Source of the DNA: Streptomyces plumbidurans
GTDB taxonomy: Bacteria; Actinomycetota; Actinomycetes; Streptomycetales; Streptomycetaceae
NCBI RefSeq assembly: GCF_019857225.1
Contig: NZ_JAFJSY010000010.1
Coordinates: 186,001 to 250,000 of the forward strand
Reading direction: 5' to 3'
Length of the DNA: 64,000 nt
Made by a program: the position numbers and the translations under genes. This document shows positions 27,418 to 35,298 of the stretch, in pieces. The notes below the pieces were generated by a model. It was not told the DNA's origin. It saw nothing but the letters and a program-made list of their open reading frames with translations, and did no database searches. Every line of letters starts with the position of its first letter. The first letter of the stretch is position 1.

Positions 27418-27555
27418 GAGTGCACAAGCTATGAGGGTCATCCACGGGACGCCACTGGTTTGACGGCAACTCCTCTACAGCGCCAGGCCCGGCCCCCAGG
27501 GCCGTCTTCGCGTTGATCGGACGATCCGGCGTGCCGACTGATCGATATAGGGCAT

Positions 27556-27747
27556 TTGCGGATGAACCTCTCGTCACCTTATGTCACCTGCACGACGACC
27601 GAACAGAACGTCGACGTGCAGGGTCAATCCGGGTTCCAGAACGGACTGGAGGGCAACGCGCCCAACGCCAGCGGCTCGCCCGGCGCGCAGACCACCAATG
27701 TCGGCTCCGGCCTGGGATGCAACGACACCATCACCCTCGGCAGCTAG
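27556..27747 (+). CDS. Small hypothetical protein or gene fragment
   Basis: The 63-codon open frame has Asn/Gly/Ser/Thr-rich content and two cysteines (CTTTE and LGCND). It ends in NDTITLGS, reminiscent of the end of a secreted streptomycete protein. No signal peptide or convincing ribosome site is seen. It may be the 3' remnant of a secreted-protein gene next to the integrase scar. The family is not recognised. Confidence 0.3.
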   Translation: MRMNLSSPYVTCTTTEQNVDVQGQSGFQNGLEGNAPNASGSPGAQTTNVGSGLGCNDTITLGS

Positions 27748-27814
27748 CGCATCCGGGTCCCGGCGCCGAGCCGCACGCTCGGCGCCGGGACGAGGACGAA
27801 CCGGACGCCGTCAT

Positions 27815-27865
27815 CGGCCGTGGGGTGGTACCGGCCGTGGGGTGGTACCGGCCGTGGGGTGGAAC
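27815..27865. repeat. 17-bp tandem repeat, three copies
   Basis: CGGCCGTGGGGTGGTAC occurs twice exactly and a third time with one change. The array ends at the first base of the stop codon of the leftward exporter gene. Confidence 0.85.
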
Positions 27866-30279
27866 TACTCGGCGCTGTGCGCGAGTTCGATGTCGTGGGC
27901 GTTCGGGCCGGTGTTCGACACGGTGACCGGGGCCGCTTGGGGCGGGTAGCCCGTCGCTATGACCGTGTAGGCGCCGCTGTCCAGGTCGGTGAAGGCGTAG
28001 GCGCCGTCGTGGCCGGTCCTCGTCGTGGCGACGACGTTGCCCGCGGCGTCGACCAGGGTCACGCGGGCGTCGCTGAGCGGTGCGCCGGCTCCGCGTACCG
28101 TGCCGCGCACATGGACGCCGGGGTGCAGTTCGACCTCGATACGGGTGGTGCCGGCGCCGCCGATCTCGACGGGCAGGGCCAGCGGGCGGTGCTTGGGGGA
28201 GTTGACGGCGAGCGTCACCGTCCCCGGCACCAGATCGGTCACCGTGAACTCGCCCAGTACATCGGTCCGTCCGGTGGCGAGCACGTCCCCGCGCACATCG
28301 GTGACGATCACCACGGCCTCGGCGACCGGCGTTCCGCTGTCGGCCGACCGCACCAGTCCCGCGAGGGTGCTCGTACCGCCGAGCAGGACGTCGTACGAGA
28401 CCGGTCCGTCGGCGACGACGAGTGTCGAGGCCTGTGGCTGGTAGCCCTCGGCGGAGGCGATCAGGACGTAGGAGCCGGTGGTGGGCGCGCCGACGCCGTA
28501 CGAGCCGTCGCTCCGGGAGACCGACCGGCTCAGTTGCCGGCCGCCGAGTGAGATGAGGGTGACCGCGGCCGCCGCGACGGGGGCGCGGTCCGCACCCAGG
28601 ACGCGACCGGTCACCGCGATTGCGCCGCCTGACGCGGGCAGTACGCCGCCGGCGTCACCGCTCGTCCCGGGCAACGCGCCGCCGGCGTCACCGCTCGTCC
28701 CGGGCAGCGTGCCGCCGACGGCACCGCTCGTCCCCTCGGGCTCGACGGACGCCGCGACGGCCTGCACCGACGTACCCTCGCCGGCCTCCCCCGAGACCCC
28801 GACCTCTCCGGCGCCTGCGCCTGCGCCTGCTCCTGCTCCCGCCCCGGCCCCCGCCGGCACCCCATGCCGCGGAATGAACGACGCCACCACGAACGCCAGC
28901 AGTGCCGCGCCGCCGCCCACCGCCAGCACTGTCTTGAAGCCGTTCTCCGAGGGCAGCGGGGCCCCGCCCAGGTCGGTGGTCATCTGCGAGAGGATGACGC
29001 CGGCGACGGCGCTCGCGGTGGACGTACCGATGGAACGCATCAGGGTGTTGAGGCTGTTGGCCGCGCCCGACTGGGACGGCGGCACGGCGCCCATGATGAG
29101 GGCGGGCATCGCGCCGTAGGTGAAGCCGATGCCGGAGCCGATGACGCAGGACACCAGTACGAACTGCCAGACCTCGGACATCAGCACGATGTTGAGGCCG
29201 TAGCCCGCCGCCACGATGAGGGAGCCGAGCATCAGGCTGGCCTTGGGGCCCTTGGCCCTGGAGAGCGCGGCGGAGACGGGGGCCACCGCCATCATCACCA
29301 GGCCGGACGGGGCCATGACCAGGCCCGCGATGAGCAGGGACTTGCCCAGGCCGTAGCCGGTCGCCTTGGGCAACTGCAGGAGCTGCGGAAGCACCAGGGA
29401 CATCGCGAACATGCCGAAGCCGAGCGCGATCGAGGCGAGGTTGGTGACCAGCACCTGGCGGCGCGCGGTGGTGCGCAGGTCGACCAGCGGCTGGTCGGTA
29501 CGCAGCTCGTACCAGCCCCACAGCAGCAGGATCACGACGCAGGCGCCGAACAGACCGAGCGTGGTGCCGCTGCCCCAGCCCCAGTCGCCGCCCTTGGAGA
29601 TCGGCAGCAGCAGGCAGAGCAGGCCCGCCGCCATGCCGAGTCCGCCGACGACGTCGAACCGTCCGCCCGTACGCACCTTCGACTCGGGCACGACGAACAG
29701 CACCAGCAGCAGGGCCACCACACCCAACCCCGCCGAGCTCCAGAACAGGACGTGCCAGTCGAAGTTGTCGGCGATCAGCGCCGACAAGGGCAGCCCGAGC
29801 GCGCCGCCGACGCCGAGCGAGGCGCTCATCAGGGCGGTGGCGGAGCCGAGCCGTTCGGCGGGCAGTTCGTCCCGCATGATGCTGATGCCGAGCGGGATCA
29901 CGCCGCTGGCCGCGCCCTGCAGCGCCCGCCCGACGATCATCGGGACCAGCGAGTCGCTGAGCGCGGCTGTGACGGACCCCGCGATCAGCAGCACCATGCT
30001 GGTCAGCAGCATGCGGCGCTTGCCGTACATGTCCCCCAGTCGCCCCATCATCGGCACGGCCACGGCGGCGGCCAGCAACGTGGCCGTCACGGCCCACGCG
30101 GCGTCGGACGCCGGGGAGTTCAGCAGCTTCGGCAGCTCCGGGACGATCGGGATCACCAGGGTCTGCATCAGCGAGACCACGATCCCGCCGAAGGCCAGGA
30201 CCGCGACGACGGCGTTGGCCCGCGGCGCCGCGGTCACCACCCCGTCGTCGTCGCCGGGTCGGGAAACAGCGTGGGACAT
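27865..30279 (-). CDS. MFS multidrug exporter fused to carboxypeptidase-regulatory-like domains
   Basis: This 804-residue two-part protein begins with a 14-helix MFS transporter of the EmrB/QacA type, about residues 20-490. Motif A is MGRLGDMYGKRRML and motif C-like PLGISIMRDELPA follows a GRALQGAASG helix. The C-terminal part contains a Gly/Ala linker (AGAGAGAG...), Pro/Gly/Thr repeats (GTSGDAGG), and then three carboxypeptidase-regulatory-like beta domains. These begin near AIAVTGRVLGADRAPVAAA, STLAGLVRSADSGTPVAEAV and HVRGTVRGAGAPLSDARVTL. Start ATG 30279 has an ACGGAGG site. The beta modules should lie at a membrane face, side unknown. The transported compound is unknown. Confidence 0.88.
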   Translation of the reverse strand: MSHAVSRPGDDDGVVTAAPRANAVVAVLAFGGIVVSLMQTLVIPIVPELPKLLNSPASDAAWAVTATLLAAAVAVPMMGRLGDMYGKRRMLLTSMVLLIAGSVTAALSDSLVPMIVGRALQGAASGVIPLGISIMRDELPAERLGSATALMSASLGVGGALGLPLSALIADNFDWHVLFWSSAGLGVVALLLVLFVVPESKVRTGGRFDVVGGLGMAAGLLCLLLPISKGGDWGWGSGTTLGLFGACVVILLLWGWYELRTDQPLVDLRTTARRQVLVTNLASIALGFGMFAMSLVLPQLLQLPKATGYGLGKSLLIAGLVMAPSGLVMMAVAPVSAALSRAKGPKASLMLGSLIVAAGYGLNIVLMSEVWQFVLVSCVIGSGIGFTYGAMPALIMGAVPPSQSGAANSLNTLMRSIGTSTASAVAGVILSQMTTDLGGAPLPSENGFKTVLAVGGGAALLAFVVASFIPRHGVPAGAGAGAGAGAGAGAGEVGVSGEAGEGTSVQAVAASVEPEGTSGAVGGTLPGTSGDAGGALPGTSGDAGGVLPASGGAIAVTGRVLGADRAPVAAAAVTLISLGGRQLSRSVSRSDGSYGVGAPTTGSYVLIASAEGYQPQASTLVVADGPVSYDVLLGGTSTLAGLVRSADSGTPVAEAVVIVTDVRGDVLATGRTDVLGEFTVTDLVPGTVTLAVNSPKHRPLALPVEIGGAGTTRIEVELHPGVHVRGTVRGAGAPLSDARVTLVDAAGNVVATTRTGHDGAYAFTDLDSGAYTVIATGYPPQAAPVTVSNTGPNAHDIELAHSAE

Positions 30280-30314
30280 GGACCGGGCCTCCGTGTACAT
30301 CGGGCAGGGGATGA

Positions 30315-30370
30315 GGGCAGAAAGCAGAGGGCAGAAAGCAGAAGACAGGGAGCAGAAGACAGGGAGCAAG
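30315..30370. repeat. 14-bp purine-rich tandem repeat, four copies
   Basis: Two copies of GGGCAGAAAGCAGA are followed by two of AGACAGGGAGCARR at exact 14-bp spacing. The result is a 56-base polypurine tract in the 5' leader of the exporter gene; its transcript strand is pyrimidine-rich. Confidence 0.88.
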
Positions 30371-30421
30371 GGGTATTGGGCGTGGGGGGGCATCGGGCGT
30401 GGGCGCGCGACAGCCCTAAGC

Positions 30422-30441
30422 TAAGTCAGTTGATTGACTTA
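30422..30441. promoter_or_regulatory. Palindromic operator candidate TAAGTCA-n6-TGACTTA
   Basis: A perfect seven-base inverted repeat with a six-base centre lies in an AT-rich pocket between the leftward exporter and the rightward NUDIX gene. The size and symmetry fit a TetR or MarR dimer site. No regulator gene of those families is adjacent, so the cognate regulator may have been lost or lie elsewhere. Confidence 0.6.
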
Positions 30442-30487
30442 AGCAAGGCGCGTCCCGGCGTCTGGGCCCGCCCCGTTGGGGGCGCTC

Positions 30488-30859
30488 ATGATCCGGCGCT
30501 CCGACAACGGTCGTTGGGCACTGCCGGGAGGCGGCCACGACGTGGGGGAGTCCATCAGCGACACGATGGTTCGCGAGGTCCGGGAGGAGACCGGAATCGA
30601 GGTCGAGGTCCTCGGCCTCTCCGGGATCTACACCGACCCCGGCCATGTGATGCGCTACGACGACCGCGAGGTCCGCCAGCAGTTCAGCATCTGCTTCCGG
30701 GCGCGCCCCACGGGCGGGGAGCTCCGCACGAGCGACGAGACCACCGCCGTCCGCTGGGTCGACCCGGCCGACCTGCCCGCCCTGGACGTCCACCCGACGA
30801 TGCGCCTGCGCATCGAGTACGCCAGGGACGGCTCGCGTACGTCCCCCTACATCGGCTGA
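30488..30859 (+). CDS. NUDIX hydrolase, apparently 5'-truncated
   Basis: The 123-residue frame contains a perfect NUDIX box: WALPGGGHDVGE, seven residues, then REVREETGIEV. That is the metal and pyrophosphate site of the family. It also has the following VRWVDPADLPAL segment. Related proteins usually carry about 25-35 residues before IRRSDNGRWALPGG, including the first beta strand (V-SA-V-x-D). Here those residues are missing; the frame opens on ATG (30488) or a TTG four codons earlier, only ~50 bases after the palindrome. No ribosome site is evident. The gene may be a 5'-deleted pseudogene, or a minimal protein that starts late. Confidence 0.65.
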   Translation: MIRRSDNGRWALPGGGHDVGESISDTMVREVREETGIEVEVLGLSGIYTDPGHVMRYDDREVRQQFSICFRARPTGGELRTSDETTAVRWVDPADLPALDVHPTMRLRIEYARDGSRTSPYIG

Positions 30860-30922
30860 CACCGACCGTGGTGTACGTCCGCCCCACGCACAACACGCCC
30901 CCCAGCGGGGCACACTGACTGC

Positions 30923-31135
30923 ATGTCCACTCGTCGCAGACGCTGCCCCGAATGCCGTCGCGAGATCGCCGTCGTCGCCGGACGGTTCGCGCGGCACGAC
31001 CCGCCCGGCGCGCGCGAGAACGGCGTACTCGTCTCCTGTCCGGGCTCCCGCCGACAGGCCGGCCCCGACGCGACCCAACCATCGTTGGACGGCTACGTCG
31101 TCCCCGAAATCCCGGGCCAAATGCCCCTGTTCTAG
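30923..31135 (+). CDS. Small conserved-looking protein with CxxC motif
   Basis: This 70-residue basic protein begins MSTRRRRCPECRREI, carries one more Cys in VSCPGSR, and ends in GYVVPEIPGQMPLF. The CPEC pair suggests half of a zinc ribbon. The clean start, the absence of overlap and the ordered composition favour a real gene. The family is not recognised with certainty and no function is assigned. Confidence 0.55.
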   Translation: MSTRRRRCPECRREIAVVAGRFARHDPPGARENGVLVSCPGSRRQAGPDATQPSLDGYVVPEIPGQMPLF

Positions 31136-31171
31136 CGGGTGTTCGTCCCCCGGCTGCAGCTCGCCGCCCCG

Positions 31172-31828
31172 TCAGTTCCCGGCGACCGACTTCACGGCCA
31201 CCGACACCGGCGCCGACCCGCTCACCAGCTCCAGGGTCAGACCGGCCGTCGCCGGTGACTCCACCAACTCCGCCAGTACGGCGGCCACATCGTCCCGCGG
31301 GACGGGGCCGCGGCCCGTGTGGGCCTCCAGTCGTACGAGACCGGTTCCGGCGTCGTTCGTCAGCATCCCGGGGCGCAGAATCGTCGCGTCCAGGGCGTCC
31401 TGGCTCCGTACATAGGCGTCGGCCTCACCCTTGGCGCGCAGATACGCGTCGAAGATCTCGTCCCCCTGGTGCGCGGGGTCGGCGCCCATCGACGAGACGA
31501 CCACGTGCCGTCGTACGCCCGCCCGAATCGCCGCATCCGCAAACAGGATCGCCGCGCCCTTGTCCACCGTGTCCTTGCGCGCCACGGTGCTGCCCGGGCC
31601 CGCGCCCGCCGCGAACACCGCCGCGTCGGCGCCCGCCAGATGCGCCGCCACCTCCTCGACCGAGGACGACTCCAGATCGAGCAGGACCGGTTCGGCACCG
31701 GCCTCTCGCAGATCGTCGCCCTGCTCGGCGTGACGGATGATCCCCGCTACCTCGTCTCCGCGCGCGGCGAGCAGCCGCTCAAGCCGTAGCGCGATCTGAC
31801 CATGACCACCAGCGATGACAATGCGCAT
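31172..31828 (-). CDS. NAD(P)H-binding NmrA/SDR-like protein
   Basis: This 218-residue atypical short-chain dehydrogenase has the nucleotide motif MRIVIAGGHGQIALRLERLL at the very start. VFAAGAGPGSTVARKDTVD, VRRHVVVSSMGADP and the LRAKGEADAYVRSQDALDAT block are characteristic of the YwnB/SDR_a5-like group. It probably binds NADP in the cytosol; its substrate is unknown. The start is ATG at 31828. Downstream on the same strand there is nothing for 36 bp before the convergent small gene. A 16/17-bp tandem array separates it from the upstream amidohydrolase homologue, so the two are probably not tightly co-transcribed. Confidence 0.83.
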   Translation of the reverse strand: MRIVIAGGHGQIALRLERLLAARGDEVAGIIRHAEQGDDLREAGAEPVLLDLESSSVEEVAAHLAGADAAVFAAGAGPGSTVARKDTVDKGAAILFADAAIRAGVRRHVVVSSMGADPAHQGDEIFDAYLRAKGEADAYVRSQDALDATILRPGMLTNDAGTGLVRLEAHTGRGPVPRDDVAAVLAELVESPATAGLTLELVSGSAPVSVAVKSVAGN

Positions 31829-31865
31829 GTCTTCGACCGTACGCCCGGACCGCCGCATCCGCCGC

Positions 31866-32020
31866 ACGACTTGAGCCGCGAACCAGTGCACTCCCGCACG
31901 ACTTGAGCCGCGAACCAGTCCACGCCGCAACCAGCCCACGCTCGCAACCAGTGCACGCCGCAACCAGCCCATGCACGCAACCAGTGCCCGCCCGCAACCA
32001 GTGCACGCCCGCAAACTGAG
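31866..32020. repeat. Minisatellite of 16/17-bp (and 32-bp) units
   Basis: AACCAG landmarks recur at 31881, 31913, 31929, 31946, 31962, 31979, 31996 and 32013, that is 32, 16, 17, 16, 17, 17, 17. Each sits in a unit like CGCAACCAGTGCACGC. The array fills the space between two leftward genes and ends nine bases from the stop codon of the amidohydrolase homologue. Confidence 0.85.
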
Positions 32021-32028
32021 CACCTGCG

Positions 32029-33372
32029 TCACGAAAGCTCCCCCCGCCCCTGCCGAGGCAACCCCAGTTCCGCCGCGGCGGCCGAGTTGCAGTACTCCCG
32101 TACCGCGCTCGTCCGCGCCACCACCCGCCCCCGATGGATCACGATGCGGCTGTAGGCCAGGGACAGCGCGCCCTCCAGCCGGTCCCCGCGCACGGCCAGG
32201 AGCTCGGCGGGGAAGCCCGCCTCCAGGCGCACCTCGGGCAGCCCCATCACCGTGCGCGCCGTCGAACTCACGGCGTCGTAGGCGTCCTCGGGCCGCAGCC
32301 CGTAGCGGGAGGCCAGCAGGTATGCCGCCTCCAAGGGGTCCCCGCGCCCCACCGGGTTCGACAGGTCGCGCAGCGCGCCGCTGCCCGCGGCCACCCGCAC
32401 ACCGGCCGCCCGCAGCATCCGTACCGGAGCCGTCTCGCGCCGATCCGTGGCGCCGCAGCCGCCCTGCGGCAGGCACACCACCGTCACCCCGGCCGCCGCG
32501 AGCTGGTCCGCGGTGCGCCGGGCCGCCTCTGCGGGCATCCGGGCGAGGTCGCCGCACGGGCCGAGCGTCACGCCGGGGCGCAGCCCGCCGGCCATCGCGG
32601 CGAGGCGGGCGAGCCGGGCGGGGTCTGCGGCGTCGGTGTGCAGGTCGACGGAGCAGCCGTGTTCGGAGGCGACCTCGAGGACCGCCTCCACGTACCCGAT
32701 CGGATCCGGGTCCAGGTCCGGGCAGCCACCCACCACGGACGCGCCCATCTTCAGCGCGTCCCGCAGCATCGCCAGCCCGTCCGCCCCGGCCGCACCGGTC
32801 AGCAGCCGCGGCACCGCAACCGTCGTCAGTTCCGTCAGCCCGCGCAGCGAACGCCGCGCCTGCAGTACGGCGGCCAGCGCGCCCAGCCCCTGCACGTCGC
32901 CCACGCGCACATGCGCCCGCAGCGCGGTCGCCCCGTGCCCCAGCTGCAGCAACGCCGCCTCCGTGGCCCGGCGCTGGACGTCCCTCGGCTCGTACGAGGC
33001 CGGCCCGTCGCCCTCGGCCGACAGCGCGGTGTCCAGGTGCGTGTGCGGGTCGGCCGGGGCCGGCAGCAGCAGATAGCCGCTGAGGTCCACGCGCGCGCCG
33101 CGGCCCTGCGGTCCGCCCGCGACCAGGCTGCCCGCCGTACCGACCGCCTCGATACGCCCGCCGCCCAGCCGTACGTCCACCGTCCGACCGTCGGTCAGCC
33201 GAGCCCCGCACAGCAGCAGAGTGGCCGGGTCGACTCCGTTGCCCGGAGAAGCCGGAGGCCCCGACGGGCCGGGAGAGCCCGCAGAACCAGCAGGGCCCGA
33301 GGCCCCCGGCGTACCCGACGACGAGGACGAGGACGAGGACCACGAGTGGGGCGGCGGCTGGCTCTCGGGCAT
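32029..33372 (-). CDS. Amidohydrolase (cytosine-deaminase-like) homologue, probably catalytically dead
   Basis: This 447-residue TIM-barrel amidohydrolase is closest in layout to CodA-type deaminases. The first metal motif is intact (PADPHTHLDTAL), and one later His is kept (VDLHTDAAD). The Glu expected two residues after that Asp-containing motif is Ala. The Ser-His metal ligand site reads VTLGPCGD. The catalytic Asp block (HDD in E. coli CodA) reads GSGALRD. Those three losses suggest a non-catalytic protein. The N-terminus is a 40-residue Ser/Gly/Pro stretch with eight consecutive Ser codons, encoded by a GAC/GAG repeat. The ATG at 33372 is chosen; a GTG 21 codons upstream is possible. The family call comes from remembered CodA motifs, not an alignment. 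Confidence 0.7.
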   Translation of the reverse strand: MPESQPPPHSWSSSSSSSSGTPGASGPAGSAGSPGPSGPPASPGNGVDPATLLLCGARLTDGRTVDVRLGGGRIEAVGTAGSLVAGGPQGRGARVDLSGYLLLPAPADPHTHLDTALSAEGDGPASYEPRDVQRRATEAALLQLGHGATALRAHVRVGDVQGLGALAAVLQARRSLRGLTELTTVAVPRLLTGAAGADGLAMLRDALKMGASVVGGCPDLDPDPIGYVEAVLEVASEHGCSVDLHTDAADPARLARLAAMAGGLRPGVTLGPCGDLARMPAEAARRTADQLAAAGVTVVCLPQGGCGATDRRETAPVRMLRAAGVRVAAGSGALRDLSNPVGRGDPLEAAYLLASRYGLRPEDAYDAVSSTARTVMGLPEVRLEAGFPAELLAVRGDRLEGALSLAYSRIVIHRGRVVARTSAVREYCNSAAAAELGLPRQGRGELS

Positions 33373-33560
33373 CGCGCTCCAGGTGCTCGGGGGACTGGTG
33401 CTCGGGGACTGCGTGCCAGGGCGCAAGATCACGCAGAGTGAGTCGAGCCTAGGGCGGCGATCCGCTCGTGTCGGGGAGGAGCGCAATAGTCGTACCGGTG
33501 TGGTCCGCCGTACCGAAGAGGCCGCAGTGGCCCGTGGGAGAGCAGGGCGACGGACCTGGG

Positions 33561-33726
33561 CAGGAGCCGGAACCATCCCCGAGCGGAGGCCGGAACAGAA
33601 CCCGAGCGGAAGCCGGAACATAACCTGGGCGGAAGCAGGAACCGGACCTGCGGGGAAGCCGGAACAGAACCAGGACGAAAGCCGGAACCGCACCAGGACC
33701 GGAGCCGGAACCGGCCCTGGAACAGG
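33561..33726. repeat. 23-bp minisatellite, seven copies
   Basis: GCCGGAAC landmarks occur at 33566, 33589, 33612, 33635 (one change), 33658, 33681 and 33704, an exact 23-bp period. The unit is roughly GCCGGAACAGAACCNGAGCG plus GAA. It occupies the 420-bp gap between the amidohydrolase homologue and tRNA-Thr, which otherwise shows no gene. Confidence 0.92.
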
Positions 33727-33792
33727 CCGGGACGGGGGCCGCGAAACGGATTTGGGCGAACGGCGGCGGAGCGTGTAATGTCTTCATCGCTC

Positions 33793-33865
33793 GCCCCAAT
33801 AGCTCAGTCGGCAGAGCGTCTCCATGGTAAGGAGAAGGTCAACGGTTCGATTCCGTTTTGGGGCT
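33793..33865 (+). tRNA. tRNA-Thr (GGT)
   Basis: The 73-nt cloverleaf has acceptor GCCCCAA paired to TTGGGGC, the D-arm AGCTCAGTCGGCAGAGC, anticodon loop ATGGTAA giving GGT, and T-loop TTCGATT. The 3' CCA is not encoded. Confidence 0.95.
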
Positions 33866-33911
33866 CTGGTGTGTGAGGTTCCCGTCGCGAGGCGGGAACG
33901 GATCGCATCAC

Positions 33912-33984
33912 AGCGGTGTAGCTCAGTCGGTAGAGCAAGCGGCTCATAATCGCTGTGTCACCGGTTCAAGTCCGGTCACCGCTA
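33912..33984 (+). tRNA. tRNA-Met (CAT), elongator type
   Basis: The 73-nt cloverleaf has acceptor AGCGGTG/CACCGCT, D-arm AGCTCAGTCGGTAGAGC, anticodon loop CTCATAA with CAT, and T-loop TTCAAGT. The fully paired first acceptor base pair and the ordinary anticodon stem (no run of three G-C pairs) indicate elongator rather than initiator tRNA. Confidence 0.94.
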
Positions 33985-34074
33985 CTGACAGTAGCCGATT
34001 GCGGGGTCGGTCCTTCGATCGGCTACTCTTTCTTGCGTTGAACAAGTCCATCCGTTCGTCTTAGGAGCACTCAC

Positions 34075-34239
34075 GTGGCTGCCACCGACGTCCGCCCGAA
34101 GATCACGCTGGCCTGCGTGGAGTGCAAGGAGCGGAACTACATCACCAAGAAGAACCGGCGTAACAACCCGGACCGTCTTGAGATGAAGAAGCACTGCCCG
34201 CGTTGCAACGCGCACACCGCGCACCGCGAAACGCGATAA
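34075..34239 (+). CDS. rpmG: 50S ribosomal protein L33
   Basis: This 54-residue protein is too short for usual ORF cut-offs. It reads [20 protein letters not shown], then [20 protein letters not shown] and [14 protein letters not shown]. The two CxxC pairs (CVEC and CPRC) form the zinc ribbon, so this is the C+ (zinc-bound) paralogue. Streptomyces carry zinc-free versions elsewhere that are induced by zinc limitation. The start is GTG at 34075 with a TTAGGAG site eight bases upstream. It follows tRNA-Thr and tRNA-Met and precedes the hadAB-like pair, the usual streptomycete order. Confidence 0.96.
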   Translation: MAATDVRPKITLACVECKERNYITKKNRRNNPDRLEMKKHCPRCNAHTAHRETR

Positions 34240-34368
34240 ATCAGGCTCGTACGCGAGGCCGCTCCCAGCCGGGGGCGGCCTCGCGTCGTTTCAAGCCGGG
34301 GGCGGCTTCGCGTCGTTTGGAGCGGCATCCCCGGGCATCGACAGCCACACACCAGGAGGTGCCGAGCC

Positions 34369-34821
34369 ATGGCGCTCGACCAGTCCTTCGTGGGGCGGAG
34401 CTACCCGCCCACCGAGCCCTACGAGGTGGGCCGGGAGAAGATCCGTGAGTTCGCGGAAGCGGTGGGGGACCCCAACCCGGCGTACACGGACCCGGAGGCG
34501 GCCAAGGCGCTGGGCCACCCCGATGTGATCGCACCGCCGACCTTCGTCTTCGCCATCACCTTCAAGGCCGCGGGACAGGTCGTCCAGGACCCACAACTCG
34601 GCCTGGACTACAGCCGCGTCGTGCACGGCGACCAGAAGTTCGCCTACGTCCGCCCGGTGCGCGCCGGCGACCGGCTCACCGTCACCTCGACCATCGAGGC
34701 CGTCAAGTCCATGGCGGGCAACGACATCCTGGACATCCGCGGCGAGGTCCACGACGAGGCGGGCGAGCATGTGGTCACCGCGTGGACGAAGCTGGTCGCC
34801 CGCGCGGCCGAGGAGGCGTGA
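34369..34821 (+). CDS. MaoC-like dehydratase subunit, HadA type
   Basis: This 150-residue single hot-dog fold protein has the N-terminal MaoC-dehydratase layout: YEVGREKIREFAEAVGDPNP, then HPDVIAPPTFVFAITF, then DYSRVVHGDQKFAYVRPV. The catalytic Asp/His pair is not in its usual place (VGDPNPAYTD lacks the His), as in mycobacterial HadA, which stabilises the complex and binds the acyl chain. ATG at 34369 has AGGAGG nearby. The partner gene follows after seven bases. Together they likely dehydrate a (3R)-hydroxyacyl-thioester in fatty acid synthesis, acting as a heterodimer. Confidence 0.88.
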   Translation: MALDQSFVGRSYPPTEPYEVGREKIREFAEAVGDPNPAYTDPEAAKALGHPDVIAPPTFVFAITFKAAGQVVQDPQLGLDYSRVVHGDQKFAYVRPVRAGDRLTVTSTIEAVKSMAGNDILDIRGEVHDEAGEHVVTAWTKLVARAAEEA

Positions 34822-34828
34822 GGAACCG

Positions 34829-35257
34829 ATGACGGCGAAGATCGCTTACGACGGCGTCGAGGTCGGCACCGAACTGCCCGCCCAGACCTTCACTGTGGAT
34901 CGCGCCACACTCGTCCGGTACGCGGGTGCCTCCGGGGACTTCAACCCGATCCACTGGAACGAGAAGTTCGCCAAGGAGGTCGGACTGCCGGACGTCATCG
35001 CGCACGGCATGTTCACCATGGCCGAGGCGATCCGGGTGGTCACCGACTGGACCGGCGACCCGGGTGCGGTCGTCGAGTACGGCGTCCGCTTCACCAGGCC
35101 CGTCGTCGTCCCGAACGACGACCAGGGCGCCACCATCGAGGTCAGCGGCAAGGTCGCCGCCAAGCTCGACGACAACACGGTCCGCGTGGACCTCACGGCG
35201 ACGAGCGCAGGGCAGAAGGTGCTGGGGATGTCGCGGGCGGTCGTACGGCTGGCCTGA
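34829..35257 (+). CDS. MaoC-like dehydratase subunit, HadB type (catalytic)
   Basis: This 142-residue hot-dog protein is the catalytic half. YAGASGDFNPIHWNEKFAKE contains the hydratase-2 motif with the active Asp and His. IAHGMFTMAEAIRVVTDW and VEYGVRFTRPVVVPND follow. ATG at 34829 is preceded by a GAGGAACC site inside the end of the HadA-like gene region. The pair mirrors HadAB of mycobacteria, where it is the beta-hydroxyacyl-ACP dehydratase. In Streptomyces it is presumed to serve fatty acid elongation or a related acyl-thioester step. A strong hairpin terminator follows. Confidence 0.9.
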   Translation: MTAKIAYDGVEVGTELPAQTFTVDRATLVRYAGASGDFNPIHWNEKFAKEVGLPDVIAHGMFTMAEAIRVVTDWTGDPGAVVEYGVRFTRPVVVPNDDQGATIEVSGKVAAKLDDNTVRVDLTATSAGQKVLGMSRAVVRLA

Positions 35258-35298
35258 GCGGCGAACGCATCTCATCCGGTGCCGGTGAGTGAGCCGGT

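Noticed and set aside
33793..33865. Reading this tRNA as a Met tRNA because CCATGG is in the anticodon arm
   Set aside because: With correct stem pairing the seven-base loop is ATGGTAA, so the anticodon is GGT (Thr).
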